Assembly: GCA_037974665.1 (NCBI GenBank) | Contig: CM075767.1 | Coordinates: 20,786,840-20,850,839 of the forward strand | DNA from: Ehretia macrophylla | Taxonomy: Eukaryota; Streptophyta; Magnoliopsida; Boraginales; Ehretiaceae | Direction of reading: 5' to 3' | DNA: 64,000 nt | Shown here: piece by piece, positions 45,431 to 56,912 of the stretch | Layout: each line of letters starts with the position of its first letter | How positions within the stretch are numbered: the stretch's first letter is position 1 | The notes under the pieces: model-generated | Seen by the model: the letters and a program-made list of their open reading frames with translations, nothing else | The model's database searches: none | Told to the model about the DNA's origin: nothing | Translations under genes and position numbers: made by a program

Positions 45431-47113
45431 GGATTAGTTCTTCCAACAAAAACAACTTGTTCAACAAGGTTCTTAAAAAGAATAACTTAGAGTGTTGACC
45501 CTATTTGTATTAACTTGATATTTACCAATCATGCATAGTATTCTTATCAAATATCTATGCTTGCAACTAGATATTTTCAAGATAAGTTTACAATTAAGCT
45601 AAACCAAACATGTCTTCCTTTTTTATACCATGATCAAGTGTTGTCATTGTCAAATGATAGGTAAACATTTTCAAGATCAATGACAAACTTCATGTGTGTG
45701 TATGATGAAAAGAAGTCAAAACATTTCTAATATCATAATCATCACACATTTCTAATATTCCAATGAACCATGTAAAACTTGATCTTCTAAGTTATGCATC
45801 AACGAATTTCATATTTCATCAAAATCATATGCGATCAATCAATGATTGTCACATCATCATGTATCACATAAACTTTTATGAACTCACCAAGATAGATTCA
45901 TTTTTGGCACATAAATGACTATTCCAATTTCAAACCAATATATCAATAATTTCAATTCTAATCTTGTGATGGTTGCAAGGATTGAATCTTTCAAAAGGTT
46001 TCCTTTTTGCTATTTTCATACTTCTATTAATCTTATATCCTATTATTCATTCAACTTGTTTTTCTCTTCTATCAATTCATTTTATAGAATGAATATCAAT
46101 AAAGCATATTGTATTACATTCATTATGCATGTCATTCAAAAATTCAACCATTTATTTTGCACTTGCAACAATTATCACATTTAACATTTGATAATATCAA
46201 ACTCAAGTATAATTCATTTGTAAGATATTCATCTTTCTAAACACTTCATATGACATTCATTCATACATGAGTATTCATTCATTCAATTTAACTTTATACC
46301 ACAAAATCAAAAACGATTGATTCATGGGTCACATGGGTGATAAGATTTTTCTAATTTCTATTTTCCACCACTAGAAGCTAGTTCATATTCTTCTTTCTGT
46401 ATCTTTTGAATTCTAACATTAATGAGGCATGCATATCATCAAAATCCCCCAAACCTCACTTTCATGTTCATAATATTATCCACCAATGTTTAGTTTATCA
46501 TCTTCAAATGAGAACTTTAAATTTCTCAATATAACCTTTTTACATTCTTTGGAAGCACCTCAAATTCATTTTAATGTCTTCCAATGTACCAATGTATTCC
46601 TATCCTATTGGATGTATGATGAATCTTACATTCAAATACCAAGTATGGTTAACTTATCCAATTTAAGGAATTCTAAGACAATGAATGTTCTAGCCAAAAT
46701 TATTTCACAAATCAACAAATTATCATCACAAGGAATTGTCTATCCTCATTTGACTTTTCTTGTCAAGATTAACATTTAGCATAATCTTTTTCATTCAATT
46801 ATCAAATAATGCATCATCATTTTTATTTTCAATCACACATTTGTATAATATCACATAGTTGATTAATCAAGTTGAATTTTAAAGCATTTTCAAGAAGCAC
46901 ATATGAAAAATAAGTTCAATATTATATGTGCTTCTTTATCTCAAAGATCTTGCTGCTTTCATGAGTTGCATCACCATCATCTTTGGTGTTGCTTGACATT
47001 CCTACAATAAAGCAAGATCTAGGTACTCATATTTAATTGGGTCCATGAAAGTTAATCTCATTTGTTATGGCTTTAACAATCCATTTGTGTTTTAGCCACC
47101 ATGAAACTTTTGA
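45431..47113 (-). other. Element C internal, decayed
   Basis: It should hold protease and integrase if C were complete, but I recognise no motif. Near 47040-47110 the minus strand reads like the WVPK-type linker that follows the second zinc knuckle in this kind of Gag. The rest is AT-rich with many TCATTCA-type words. Plus-strand frames at 45915 and 46486 look like chance. Confidence 0.35.
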
Positions 47114-47784
47114 TCATCTATCAAGAAATTTTCTATAATGACAATATGATGCCATATGTCCTTTTCTACCACAATATGTACAAGGATTCTTATGTACTTT
47201 AGATGTAGATACAATGTTCGTCATTGGAGTTTTGAAAGAATGAGATTTAATTTTTAAAATCTTTTGACTACTACATGGTTTGCATTTTATAACACTTTGA
47301 TTACATGCCATGTATTTTGAATCATGCATAACATCTATCTTATCTTCCTCTTTGCTAGAGTATGCTAGCTTCAAATTAGATTCATTACTCTCTTTGTTCA
47401 AACAAGATATTTCATTTTCAAACATATTATTTCTATTATTCAATGAAGTATCAAGCTCATGCTGTGCTTCAATAAGTGGATCATTTTCCTTTTCAAACTC
47501 ATTTTTCTCAAGTATAACACATTCCAATTCATTAAGACAGTGGTTGTTTCAAGAAAGTGCACACATCAATCATTTTGAACTTTAGAGATGAGTTCTTCAA
47601 ATACATCAAATGAAATATCATACTCATTAGATGAAGAACAACTAGATGTGGAAGTTAAACATACCTTTTCATCCTTTGTAATAAAGTAAACAACATTTTC
47701 TTCTTGTTGTTCTTCTTCTTTCCCTTCTTTTTCATCATGATATATCTCCTCAAGAAGCTTCCAAATCTCATGTGCCGATCTTGT
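47114..47784 (-). pseudogene. Element C Gag, C-terminal part
   Basis: Directly left of element F the minus strand reads RSAHEIWKLLEEIYHD and later ENVVYFITKDEKVC. Then comes a charged coiled-coil-like stretch, and the zinc knuckle CTYCGRKGHMASYC (CX2CX4HX4C, about 47140-47185). This is the continuation of the Gag whose N-terminus lies right of F. A frame change is needed between 47656 and 47527. The knuckle would bind the element's RNA. Confidence 0.75.
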
Positions 47785-48534
47785 TGTCCCTTAATTAAAC
47801 CTAAGAGGGGGGTGAATAAGGTTATATAGGCAATAATACTATTTTTTTGATTAGGCAATATGATAACAATGATCAATCAAAAACAATCTTAAATAGATAT
47901 ACATTTTATCAATATAAAATGCGAGTGAGGCAATTGCTTTGAATCAATGCCTTAAGATTTTGCAGTTGAGAGACATTAATAGAGTTGAAAAATAGTATAA
48001 TTAATGATCCCAATGTTCACAAACGGCTATATTTTGAATAGGCATTTTGGCCCGACCAGTTGACCCCTCTTCGCTGGTCGACCGGTCGAGAGACCCTCGT
48101 CCGGTGGACAAGTCTCGAGCCGACGACCCATTGGACACCGGTCGCCGTAGAGTCGTCCAATGGAACTAAAACTACCAGGGTTGGGTTTTAAAATGTGTTT
48201 CTTTTGAACATTTTTTGTAAGACATTTTTCAAATGTTTTAACACAATATTTGAGAATCAAAATTGAGCATATATCTTTTTGCAAAACCCAAAACCCCAGT
48301 CCAGTCCCAGTCGGTACCCCTTATGACTACCGTCTCCATCCTTATAACTTCATCTTCATTCTTCAAATCTTCTTCTTGAGTTGATGGATGTTCTTCTACC
48401 TTCTTTAGCTTGATGATCTTGGAATCAGAGTCAATCTTGATTCATCTTTACTTGTGCACACTTAACAAACTCATTAAACACATTTACGGTTTGTAATCAT
48501 CAAAACTAAGATTTAGAAGCCCTTTAGGCTAACA
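47785..48534 (-). repeat. Element F 3' LTR with a 445-bp internal deletion
   Basis: 750 bp against 1195 bp for the 5' LTR. Alignment stays collinear up to AATT at 47932-47935, then jumps to the sequence after AATT 61912-61915 of the 5' LTR, skipping 445 bp. The length difference is fully explained by that jump. Confidence 0.92.
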
Positions 48535-48550
48535 ACCTCCCCTTTTTTTT
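48535..48550 (-). other. Element F polypurine tract
   Basis: The minus strand AAAAAAAAGGGGAGGT lies against the 3' LTR. Confidence 0.8.
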
Positions 48551-49070
48551 ATGATGACAAAACTTATCTCAAATAATAACAATGTAAGTATAAATGAGTT
48601 TGAGAGAGTATTTATCATTTAGTGCATTTTGAGTTTGTTTAAACCTAAGATTTAGGTTTGTTCAAAAGACTCCACCTCAACTTGTGCATATATGAAAACT
48701 CCCACTCAATGTATGAGTTCTTTTAGATATGTTTTTCTTATTTATATTTTCTCCCTTTTTTTGACATTAGCAAAACAGTAAGATCAATCACACAACAATC
48801 TACATTCTCCTCTTATGTGTTATTAGCAAGTAAAGAAAAACATGTCTAGATTTGATCTCCAACTACTTGGCATAAAGTCACAAAGTAAAGCAAGACATAG
48901 AAAGGAAAAATATCAAAGCAATGGAGTTGAAATATCAAAATATCAACACTATGGAAGAAAGTGTATAAAGTAAAATATGATTGTTGGAAAAGGAAAGTGC
49001 AAAGTTTAAGGAAAAAATTAAGGGGAAAAGGGATCATCTTATCCATCGCAAAGCAACAGGCTTAATCTTT
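48551..49070 (-). other. Element F 3' untranslated region
   Basis: No coding seen. Its start resembles that of element C's 3' region (ATGACAAAA next to the purine tract). Confidence 0.5.
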
Positions 49071-50239
49071 CATGAATTTTTCATAGAGCTTTTCGAGCAT
49101 CTTGTTCATGTAATTCATCTCGGTCTTGACTTCACCAACAATAAAAAATAACTGATCAACTTTTGAAGTCAGATTATCAACCTTGGTATTGACTTCTTCA
49201 AGAGTGGTTGGGCAGAGTCTGCTTCTTGTGGACGAACTAGCACCACCAATATCAACTCATGAGGTCTCAATGTCGGCATCTCGTCCTTCTTAATCTTCTT
49301 CATCACTACTCTCGCTCGCATCTTCATTTTCATCTCTCTCTTCCCCAAGGTCATAGTTATCTAGATCATTAGCTACTTCAGACTGAACCTTATGGAATTA
49401 ATGTTGCACAATGTAGACAATGTCATTATTTTCCCGAGCCATGGTTTATCTATCGAGGCAATATTTGTCGAGGAGGTAGGTGGAATCATTTAGGGGTGCA
49501 AATTGACCAACACGATTGAGACCTCTAAGATGGAAAAGATGACACAAGAGCATCCCATAGGACAATGATTTCTTTTTAAAGGCCAACATGTAACTAAGCA
49601 TAATGTATGGGAGGTTGATATTTACCTTCTTATACATGAGGTGGATCACATAACTCGTGAAGGATGGAATTGTCCCGTTTTTTACAATGCCATGCAGATG
49701 GATTAATTGAGGATGTAGAGGAGCAAATGTTTCTCCGCAGAGAGTTGATCTCTCTTGGGCATAAACTTTTCCGACTTTCCCGTGCCATCCCATATTGTAG
49801 CACACATCTCCTTGGAAGCCTTTTCTAGTTCACTTGATAAGTTAACAAATGTGTAGAGTCTGAGACTACTATGTGGAATACCAAACAAGTTAGCCAAATC
49901 TAGTTCACTTACAAAGATGTTAACACCACTCACTCAGCTCTTTATCCCCTGCACACCAGCTTGTTCACCTTCTATCGCATAGGCATAGAACTCACGAACC
50001 CATAGATCACAATTGATGTCCTCGAGTCCAAATAGGGAAAGCTATCGTTGATGATGAAACAATTTATGGGGACGAGTGTTATCTAAAAAGTCTGAAGGAT
50101 TAATGTATTTACCCCATAGTATATCCTTTTTAGAAAAATCACCCGGTGCGATATCGTACATTGGATCCCATGGGTCAATGGTATGAGGTCTAAAATCGGT
50201 CTTTCTCTTCTTTGATGCTTGTCTAGATGATGATGCCAT
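49070..50239 (-). pseudogene. Extra ORF of element F, between pol and 3' LTR
   Basis: Starts MASSSRQASKKRKTDF at 50239 in sense orientation. It continues in one frame through stops at 50042 and about 49934, with LWVREFYAYAIEGE and VNIFVSELDLANLFGIPHSS. A shift near 49700 leads to IHLHGIVKNGTIPSFTSYVI and INLPYIMLSYML. A lysine/acidic stretch and a helical tail follow down to about 49070. The order VREFYA, V-x-F-S, FGIP, then a helical segment with INLPY recalls plant 'putative transposon protein' domains often found beside retroelements. Its role is unknown; RNA-binding or particle functions would be guesses. It is not an RT, integrase or protease. Confidence 0.6.
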
Positions 50240-50344
50240 GAATTAATAAGAGAATTTGCAAGAAAACAAGGAAGGCTTGATTAGGGAATTTCGTCGAGCA
50301 CCTTGTGTGCAATAAAATTTTTAAAGAATTTTGAAAAACTAGTG
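50240..50344. other. Junction between truncated element D and element F
   Basis: Neither D's 3' LTR nor the end of F's RNase H is here, so both were lost. I cannot place the exact breakpoint. Confidence 0.5.
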
Positions 50345-51641
50345 GTTTCGGCTTTAGAATATGAGAGGGATTAGGATGATATTTCCGCAACATTGAAACA
50401 TGGAACACATTGTGAATGTTGGAGAGATTCGATAGTAGGTCTAACCGATATACAAGTTTGTCAATTCTTTCCACAATTGTAAATGGCCCAACATATCTCG
50501 GGCTTAATTTCCCACATTTTCCATGTCTAATCAACCCTCTTTGGGGTGACAACTTCAAGAACACCCAATTACCAACTGTAAACTCTAAATCTCTTCTTCG
50601 CTTATCGGCATAACTCTTTTGTCTACTTTGAGCCGTGAGCATCCTCTTCCGAATCAACTAGACATTCTCCATCTTATCTATCAACTCCGGCATCAATGTA
50701 GGGTCGATGACTTTTATCTATCTGACTTCGTCCCAATACAATGGTGACCTACACTTTCGTCCATACAGAGCCTCATAGGGATCCATGCCAATGGTTGCCT
50801 AATAACTATTATTATAAGCAAATTCTGCCAAAAGGTAAATGTTTCTCCCATGTACCTCCAAAATCCATCACACATGCCCTTAAAATGTTCTCCAAAATCT
50901 GAATAGTCCTTTCGGATTGCCCATCAGTCTGTGGGTAGTACGCTGTACTAAGCTTCAACTTCGTCCCTAAGGCTTCCTCCAATTTCTGCTAGAACTGAGA
51001 TGTAAATCTTGGATCTATGTCAGACACAATGCTAGTCGGTACTCCATGTAACTTCACAATATTAGCCACATATAATTCGGCTAATTATTTTACATTATCT
51101 ATTTTGTTCATTGCAATGAAATGAGCGATCTTCGTTAATCTATCCACAATGACCCAAACTGCATCATTTCCCCGAGGAGACCTCAGCAACTCCATAACAA
51201 AATCCATGGTCATATGCTCCCATTTCCATAGCAGAATCTCCAAAGGTTGTAGGAGCCCCGCAGGTCTTTGATGTTCTGCCTTCACCCATTGACATGTCAA
51301 GTATCGAGACATAAACTCTGCAATCTCCTGCTTCATGTTATTCCACCAATAGTGTCATTTAGATCTCGATACATTTTTGTACCTCTTAGGTGAATAGTAT
51401 ACCTCGAATGATGAGCTTCCTCAAGTACCTTCTCTTTCAACTTTGGATCGTTTGGTATACAAATCGGGTTCCTAAACTTCGATAACCCGTCTTTGTGCAA
51501 CTTGAAATCTGGATTACTGTCTTTTATCTTTTGAAGTTGAAAGTCCCGTTGTTGTAACTCTCGGATCTGCGACAACAAAGTAGGTTCCTTGATTTCCAAC
51601 CTTACCAAACTTACTTTCTGGCTCAATGCATCTGCCACCAC
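50345..51641 (-). pseudogene. Element D integrase
   Basis: The zinc-binding N-terminal part shows LEEAHHSRYTIHLRGTKMYRDL (51420-51350); its CxxC partner is seen across a break as YLTCQWVKAEHQRPAGLLQP. The core has WEHMTMDFVMELLRSPRGND (first D) and VDRLTKIAHFI. The second D region falls between frames near 50930-51060. The C-terminal part shows RQKSYADKRRRDLEF, VGNWVFLKLSPQRG, GKLSPRYVGPFTI and VFHVSMLRKYHPNPSHI. A chromodomain, if there was one, would lie beyond the truncation. Confidence 0.85.
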
Positions 51642-51784
51642 ATTTGCCTTTCCGGGTACATAATTTATGGTACAATTGTAGTCATCTAAAAGTCCATCAA
51701 CCTCCTATGTCGCATGTTCAACTCCTTTTGAGAAAAGAGATACTTCAAACTCTTATGGTCGATGAATATCTCAAACTTATTTCC

Positions 51785-53100
51785 TCACAAGTAATGCCTC
51801 CACTTCTTCAATGCAAAAACAATGGCTGCAAGTTCCAAGTCATGTATAGGGTAGTTCACCTCGTAAAGTTTCAACTTCCATGATGCATAAGTTATGACTT
51901 GATTGTTTTGCATCAACATACAACCTAACCCTTCCTTTGAAGCATCACTATAAATAACAAATCCTTGACTCCCTTTGGACAATGCCAATATATGAGCAGT
52001 TGTCAATCTCTTCTTCAACTCTTGGAAATTGTTTTCACATTTATCATCCCACACGAAACTGACCTTCTTTTGTGTGAGCTTTGTGAACGGCCCTGTAAGC
52101 TTGGAAAATCCTTTACAAATCTCCTATAGTACCTCGTCAAATCGAGAAAACTACGTACCTCGGTGACATTCCTTGGTTTCTTCCATGACTGCACAATATC
52201 AATCTTCAAAGGATCCACAACTATCCCTTCTTGAGATATCACATGACCCAAGAAAGCCACATGTTTGAGCCAAACCTCACATTTGTTGAACTTGGCAAAT
52301 AGTTGGTGTTCCTTCAATTTATGCAACACCAAACGCAAATGTCTCTCATGTTCTTCCTCAGTCTTTGAATATACCAGGATATCATCTATAAAAATCACCA
52401 CAAACTGGTCCAAATACAATTGAAACACCCTGTGCATTAAGTCCATAAAAGCGGCAAGAGCATTTGTTAATCCGAATGACATTACAACAAACTCATAATG
52501 TTCGTACCTCGTTCTGAAAGTTGACTTAAACGCATCCTCCCGTTTGATACGGAGTTGATAATATCCTTGCATCAAGTCAAAATTCGAATAGACCTTGGCT
52601 CCTTGAAGTTGATCGAACAATTCATCGATCAATGGCAAATGGTACTTGTTTTTTATTGTCACTCGATTCAACCCCCTATAATCAATACAAAGCCTCAATG
52701 TTCCATCATTCTTCTTCATAAACAACATCGGGGTACACCACGGAGATGAACTAGGTCGTATGAAGCCTTTTTCCAATAAGCCTTGTAACTGAACCTTCAA
52801 CTCTTGCAATTCGGTCGGAGCCATGCGGTACGGAGCCTTAGAGATTAGCTGTGTTCTTGGTAGTGTCTCAATCATAAACTCAAGCTCCTTTTCGGGTGGT
52901 GGTAATCCTGGCAATTCCTCCGAAAATACCTCAACATATTCTTTAACCACCGACACTTCCGCTAACTTAACTTGTTCTGTTGGCTTATTGATTAAGTAAG
53001 CCAAATATCCCTTGCAACATTTCCTCATATATTTCACAGCCTTGACTGAGGATATCACAGTTTTTCCCAACAAGTCACGTTCTCCTCTCACCATAAGCAC
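51785..53100 (-). pseudogene. Element D reverse transcriptase and RNase H
   Basis: RT motifs are [23 protein letters not shown] and [42 protein letters not shown] and [14 protein letters not shown] follow, then the active site [14 protein letters not shown] (IDD form of YxDD) and [12 protein letters not shown] shift near 52050 leads to RNase [17 protein letters not shown] (catalytic D), ITYASWKL, and [22 protein letters not shown] (E, then the usual KxWRHYL). A glutamine-to-leucine type change is seen in the [10 protein letters not shown] stretch. Confidence 0.92.
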
Positions 53101-53199
53101 AGGTTGTCCCGGTACCCCAAACTCAATAACCTTCGTTTGACAATCTAATCGTGCATAATGTCGTGATAGTCAGTCCATCCCCAAAATAACCTCATAGTC

Positions 53200-53415
53200 T
53201 CAAAAGATAAACACTATGAGATCGGCCAAAAATTCCCGATTCCCAACCTGTATCTTACATGCTTTACACGCCAGTCTAGTGGCATATTTAGGCCCCATTG
53301 GTATGCTAACTTCTACATGATATGGTAAGTTATCAACCGATAACTTAGTGCGATATGCACATTTGGGAGTTATGAATGAATGCTTAGCTCCAGTATCAAT
53401 AAGAACTTTAACCAA
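53200..53415 (-). pseudogene. Element D protease
   Basis: VLIDTGAKHSFI carries the catalytic DTGA of a retropepsin. Flap and C-terminal parts are weak (RLACKACKIQVGNREFLADL). It is bounded by stops on both sides; a stop just upstream of RT interrupts [15 protein letters not shown]-like text. Confidence 0.85.
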
Positions 53416-53559
53416 TTGATTTTGAATCAGGAAGGTATCTTCAACAATAGTTGTATCGTCTGGAATCTCTGATTGATCTATGGCATATGCTTGAGCTTGA
53501 ATTCTTTGGCTTGGGGCATTTTTTATAGGCGGATTCTATACACTCTTGTTCTGCCACCT

Positions 53560-54614
53560 CAGGCAATCCCTAGCCTGGTGCTTATCACTTCTGCACCCCA
53601 AACACGTGCCAAGTTTCTTCTGACATTGGGCTTCTACATGCCCCCTCTTGTTGCAATAATTGCACAAAGTACCCTAAGTAGTAATAGTAGTACCTGTTAT
53701 ACCACGAGCCGATTGATTGGTTGGGGCATTAGGCTGTGGTCTGACAACTGTTGGTCTCACTTAGCCTTAGCCTTGGAGGTTCTGGGTCTGGAATGCTCTA
53801 GACTGACCTTGAGTCTGAAAGGGTCTCTTGTTCGGCTGAGCTAGACCAACCTTCATTGCTAATTTCATCTCCTCAACCCCCGATGCAGCTGCAAAGATGG
53901 CATCATAAGTGTCAAACTCCGCCACTGTGAGCCCATCTTGAATCTCGAGTCTCAGCCCTTGTTTAAATTTTCATATCTTGGTGACCGAGGTATAGACCAT
54001 ATGCGGTGCATACTGGGAGAGGCTATCATATTTCACCCCATACTCAGTCACCATAATGCTTCATTGCTTCAAGTACATAAACTCCTTATCTTCTTGTCCC
54101 AGGAAGCGTCAGATATGTACTTACTCTTTAATGCTCTAACATAGTTCCTCCATATAAAGGGAGTGTGCTGAGTCTCCTATTGATCTCTCACCGTATCCCA
54201 CCATGTTTTAGCATCACCTTCTAGCTGAAAGACTACATAGGCAATCTTTTTATCATCTATATAGTCCTGTGCAGCATATATCTTCTTTATCCGAGACAAC
54301 CAATACTCTGCCTCTTCACTATTCGGCTGGCCCCTGAACTTCGGAGGGCTATAGAACAGGAAATCCTTGAGGTTATCACCTCCTCTACGTTCTCCGTTCC
54401 TGCCATTGCTACCTATACTATGGTTGTTGTTGTTGTTATTATTATTAGATGTTACTGTTGTGGTTGCTGTAGTTTCTACTTGTTGTTCCATAGCCCTACT
54501 CATCCAATCAATGGTTGTTTCCATCAAATTGAACATTGCCATACCAGGATTAGCTTGATTTGGACTCCCGGTCTCTTGAGGTCCAGGGTTATTGCGGGTA
54601 TTACATCCTGCCAT
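53560..54614 (-). pseudogene. Element D Gag with two zinc knuckles
   Basis: Starts MAGCNTRNNPGPQETG (54614). It has an asparagine run from an AAC/AAT microsatellite, the capsid motif FRGQPNSEEAEYWLSRIKK and QLEGDAKTWWDTV. After broken frames come two CX2CX4HX4C knuckles: CLGCRSDKHQARDC (about 53565-53605) and CNYCNKRGHVEAQC (about 53620-53665). The retrotransposon Gag capsid and knuckles pack the RNA. Confidence 0.88.
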
Positions 54615-54863
54615 CTATAGCTAAAGAACAGATACCATTTACAGTTATAGGTTATGTATGCATGATATGAGATGTGAATGTATGTACTAACAATGCTCCT
54701 AACACATAGACTACACACAAGTAAGAAGCAAGTATAGCATGTTAAGCACATAAATTTATATAAGCATATAAGTTCCTAGAGGTGCTACAACATGTTATCA
54801 TCCCAATTCTCCTACCCATTAACCAGGGATTCTAAATCCAACTTACGCCTAGCTAAATAGCTA

Positions 54864-54877
54864 AGCTCTGATACTAC
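54864..54877 (-). other. Element D primer binding site
   Basis: The minus strand reads TAGTATCAGAGCTT, one base from the initiator-methionine tRNA site, seven bases inside the 5' LTR. Confidence 0.8.
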
Positions 54878-54884
54878 CTAAAGG

Positions 54885-56912
54885 TATCACACCCCGACCC
54901 GGTCACCTGCGAAGGCTAAGGCCGGTACGTGACTTACGTAACCTAAAATCTGTAGAATCAATAACTTAACAACCTGTATATTCATACATACTCCATAAAG
55001 TTCAAAAGACTTTCGATTACATCGGCCTTAATAAAGGAAGCCACTACTGATTACATATATACAAGACTTCGAATCACCTGTCCATACATAAGATCTAGCC
55101 AACATTCAGGTATCTAGGTCTCAAAAGAATAGAAGTATTTAATTACATAAAAGTTGTCCAAAAGAATAAGTTATACATCAAGTACTTTAAGATACATCAA
55201 CACACAGTAATCACATAAGGCAGAAATCCTCGATATCACACCAAGGAGTTTCACTAGCATCTTGTAGTGTCTGCTCAGCCTCAGCCTCACCTGAAAGGTT
55301 AAAATAGGGTGAGCTAGGCCTGCGTATAGCTCAGTGAGGATGAAACAGGAAGGGCTTTCGCAAATGTTTTATCTTTTCGTAATCAATTTGATAAAAGGTG
55401 TCATGCACACAAGAATTCACAAATGAGAATACAAGATATACAATTAAGGTTTGATAACAATTAAATAACGAAACTCTTCCGATATATCATTGGATCCCCG
55501 TCCCGTAGGAGGATCAGTCCCAATCCCGTAGGCAGATCTGTCCATATCAATAGATAGAATCAATACTTTGAGGGTCAAGATATACCGGTTAATCTGGAGG
55601 TCCCGTCACATCCTCAATAAATAATGGTTGCAACCGACACAATTATCTATTCAAATGTACTTATAATTGTCAATAACATAATGAATATTCACGCAAGCAA
55701 ACGTATGTATAGAACATGTAGAATGCCACATTGAATCTCATTTGATAATCAAGATAAGTAGTGTACCTAGAAGTAGCCATTCTAGGAGTTATTTTTATTA
55801 TACAAGTAATAGCCCAAGATTAAGCTTCGTATCGAAGTTGGCAATTACCTAGACCCAATCCAAGATGTAAATTACTCAGTTAAAGTCTATTACAAAAACT
55901 AGGCTTCGATACGATTCCAACGCTTCTGACCGTGCCTCAATCCAACACTGGTAGCTCGATGAATCACTAAAACAAACTCAAGGTACAAAGTTGTCAAACC
56001 GGTAGACTCTAGCAAAACCGGTCGACCGGTCCTAGGGGGTCTTCCGGTGGAGAGGCTTCGGGCGGATGAGGGTCCTCCACAGGTCAACAGGTGGAGGGGG
56101 GGTCTCCCGGTCGTGCTGTTACGAGAAAAAAAAAACACTTCTTCTAACAATCAACCCTACAACATCCTATCCTCCTAAACAACAACCAAACAAGTTCAAG
56201 CTATTAGGCATTATACAAGAGTTCAAACTTCACCCAATAACCTCTCCTCAACAATCCACAACACCCAACATACCTTTTCAATTCCTAGATCTACAAAACA
56301 TAAACACAACCAACTTCACAATGAGGACATATATGAACTTCACAAGCTATATTACCCAACAATATATAACATACATCCTTGGATGAGCTTTATAAACCAA
56401 TTTTGAAATAATCCCTCACCTAAATGTGGAGTTGGGTGCAAGAGGTGATGTTCAAGACGCAAGTGGAAGCTTGGGAATGCAAGGAAATGGTGGAAAATGT
56501 TTGCTCTTGCTTGCACTTTCTTCTCTTCTTCTTCCTCTTCTCCCTTAGTCAAAATTTTAGAGAGTGTGTGTGTGTAGAGATTTAATGTGTGTATTATGTG
56601 TATGTAGTGTATGTAAATAATATCTAACTCCCAAAAGACCACCTTGTCCCTTTAACTTAAAGCTATTTATTTCATGTCATTCTAGTTGTATACTAATTAG
56701 TTAGTTGCTAGGCTTAGTCCAATAATATTTAATTATCTTCCTACGACATCTAAAACACGTAATGGCACGTTAAATAGTAAAATACATGTAAATCGAGATA
56801 AAAGCATGTTAATCCATATAAAAGCATGTAAAACAAGGTAAATGCATATAAAATGATTTATTTGTGTATGATATGACATATATGCAAATGTGGTCTCGGG
56901 CAGGGTCTTACA
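54885..56912 (-). repeat. Element D 5' LTR
   Basis: 2028 bp. The plus strand runs TATCACACCCCGACCCGGTC (a mutated TG start) to GGCAGGGTCTTACA. It includes an AGCTCAGTGAGGATGAA block of the type seen in E and I, and the CG-rich ACCGGTCGACCGGT block at 55998-56125. Only the outer flank CATAG is visible, since the other end of D is lost. Confidence 0.8.

Larger units (their letters stand above)
50345..56912 (-). mobile_element. Element D: Ty3/gypsy retrotransposon, truncated
   Basis: The order gag, protease, RT, RNase H, integrase marks it as gypsy. The 5' LTR (54885-56912) and primer site are present, but the 3' LTR and the end of integrase are missing. It interrupts element F's RNase H at 56913. 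All domains have stops or frameshifts. Confidence 0.88.

Noticed and set aside
45915-46779. Plus-strand frames of 89 and 97 codons in element C
   Set aside because: AT-rich, low-complexity, antisense to the element and without recognisable domain.
55899-56150. Minus-strand frame rich in GRPP text
   Set aside because: It is the CG-rich LTR block translated; similar text appears wherever the block occurs.
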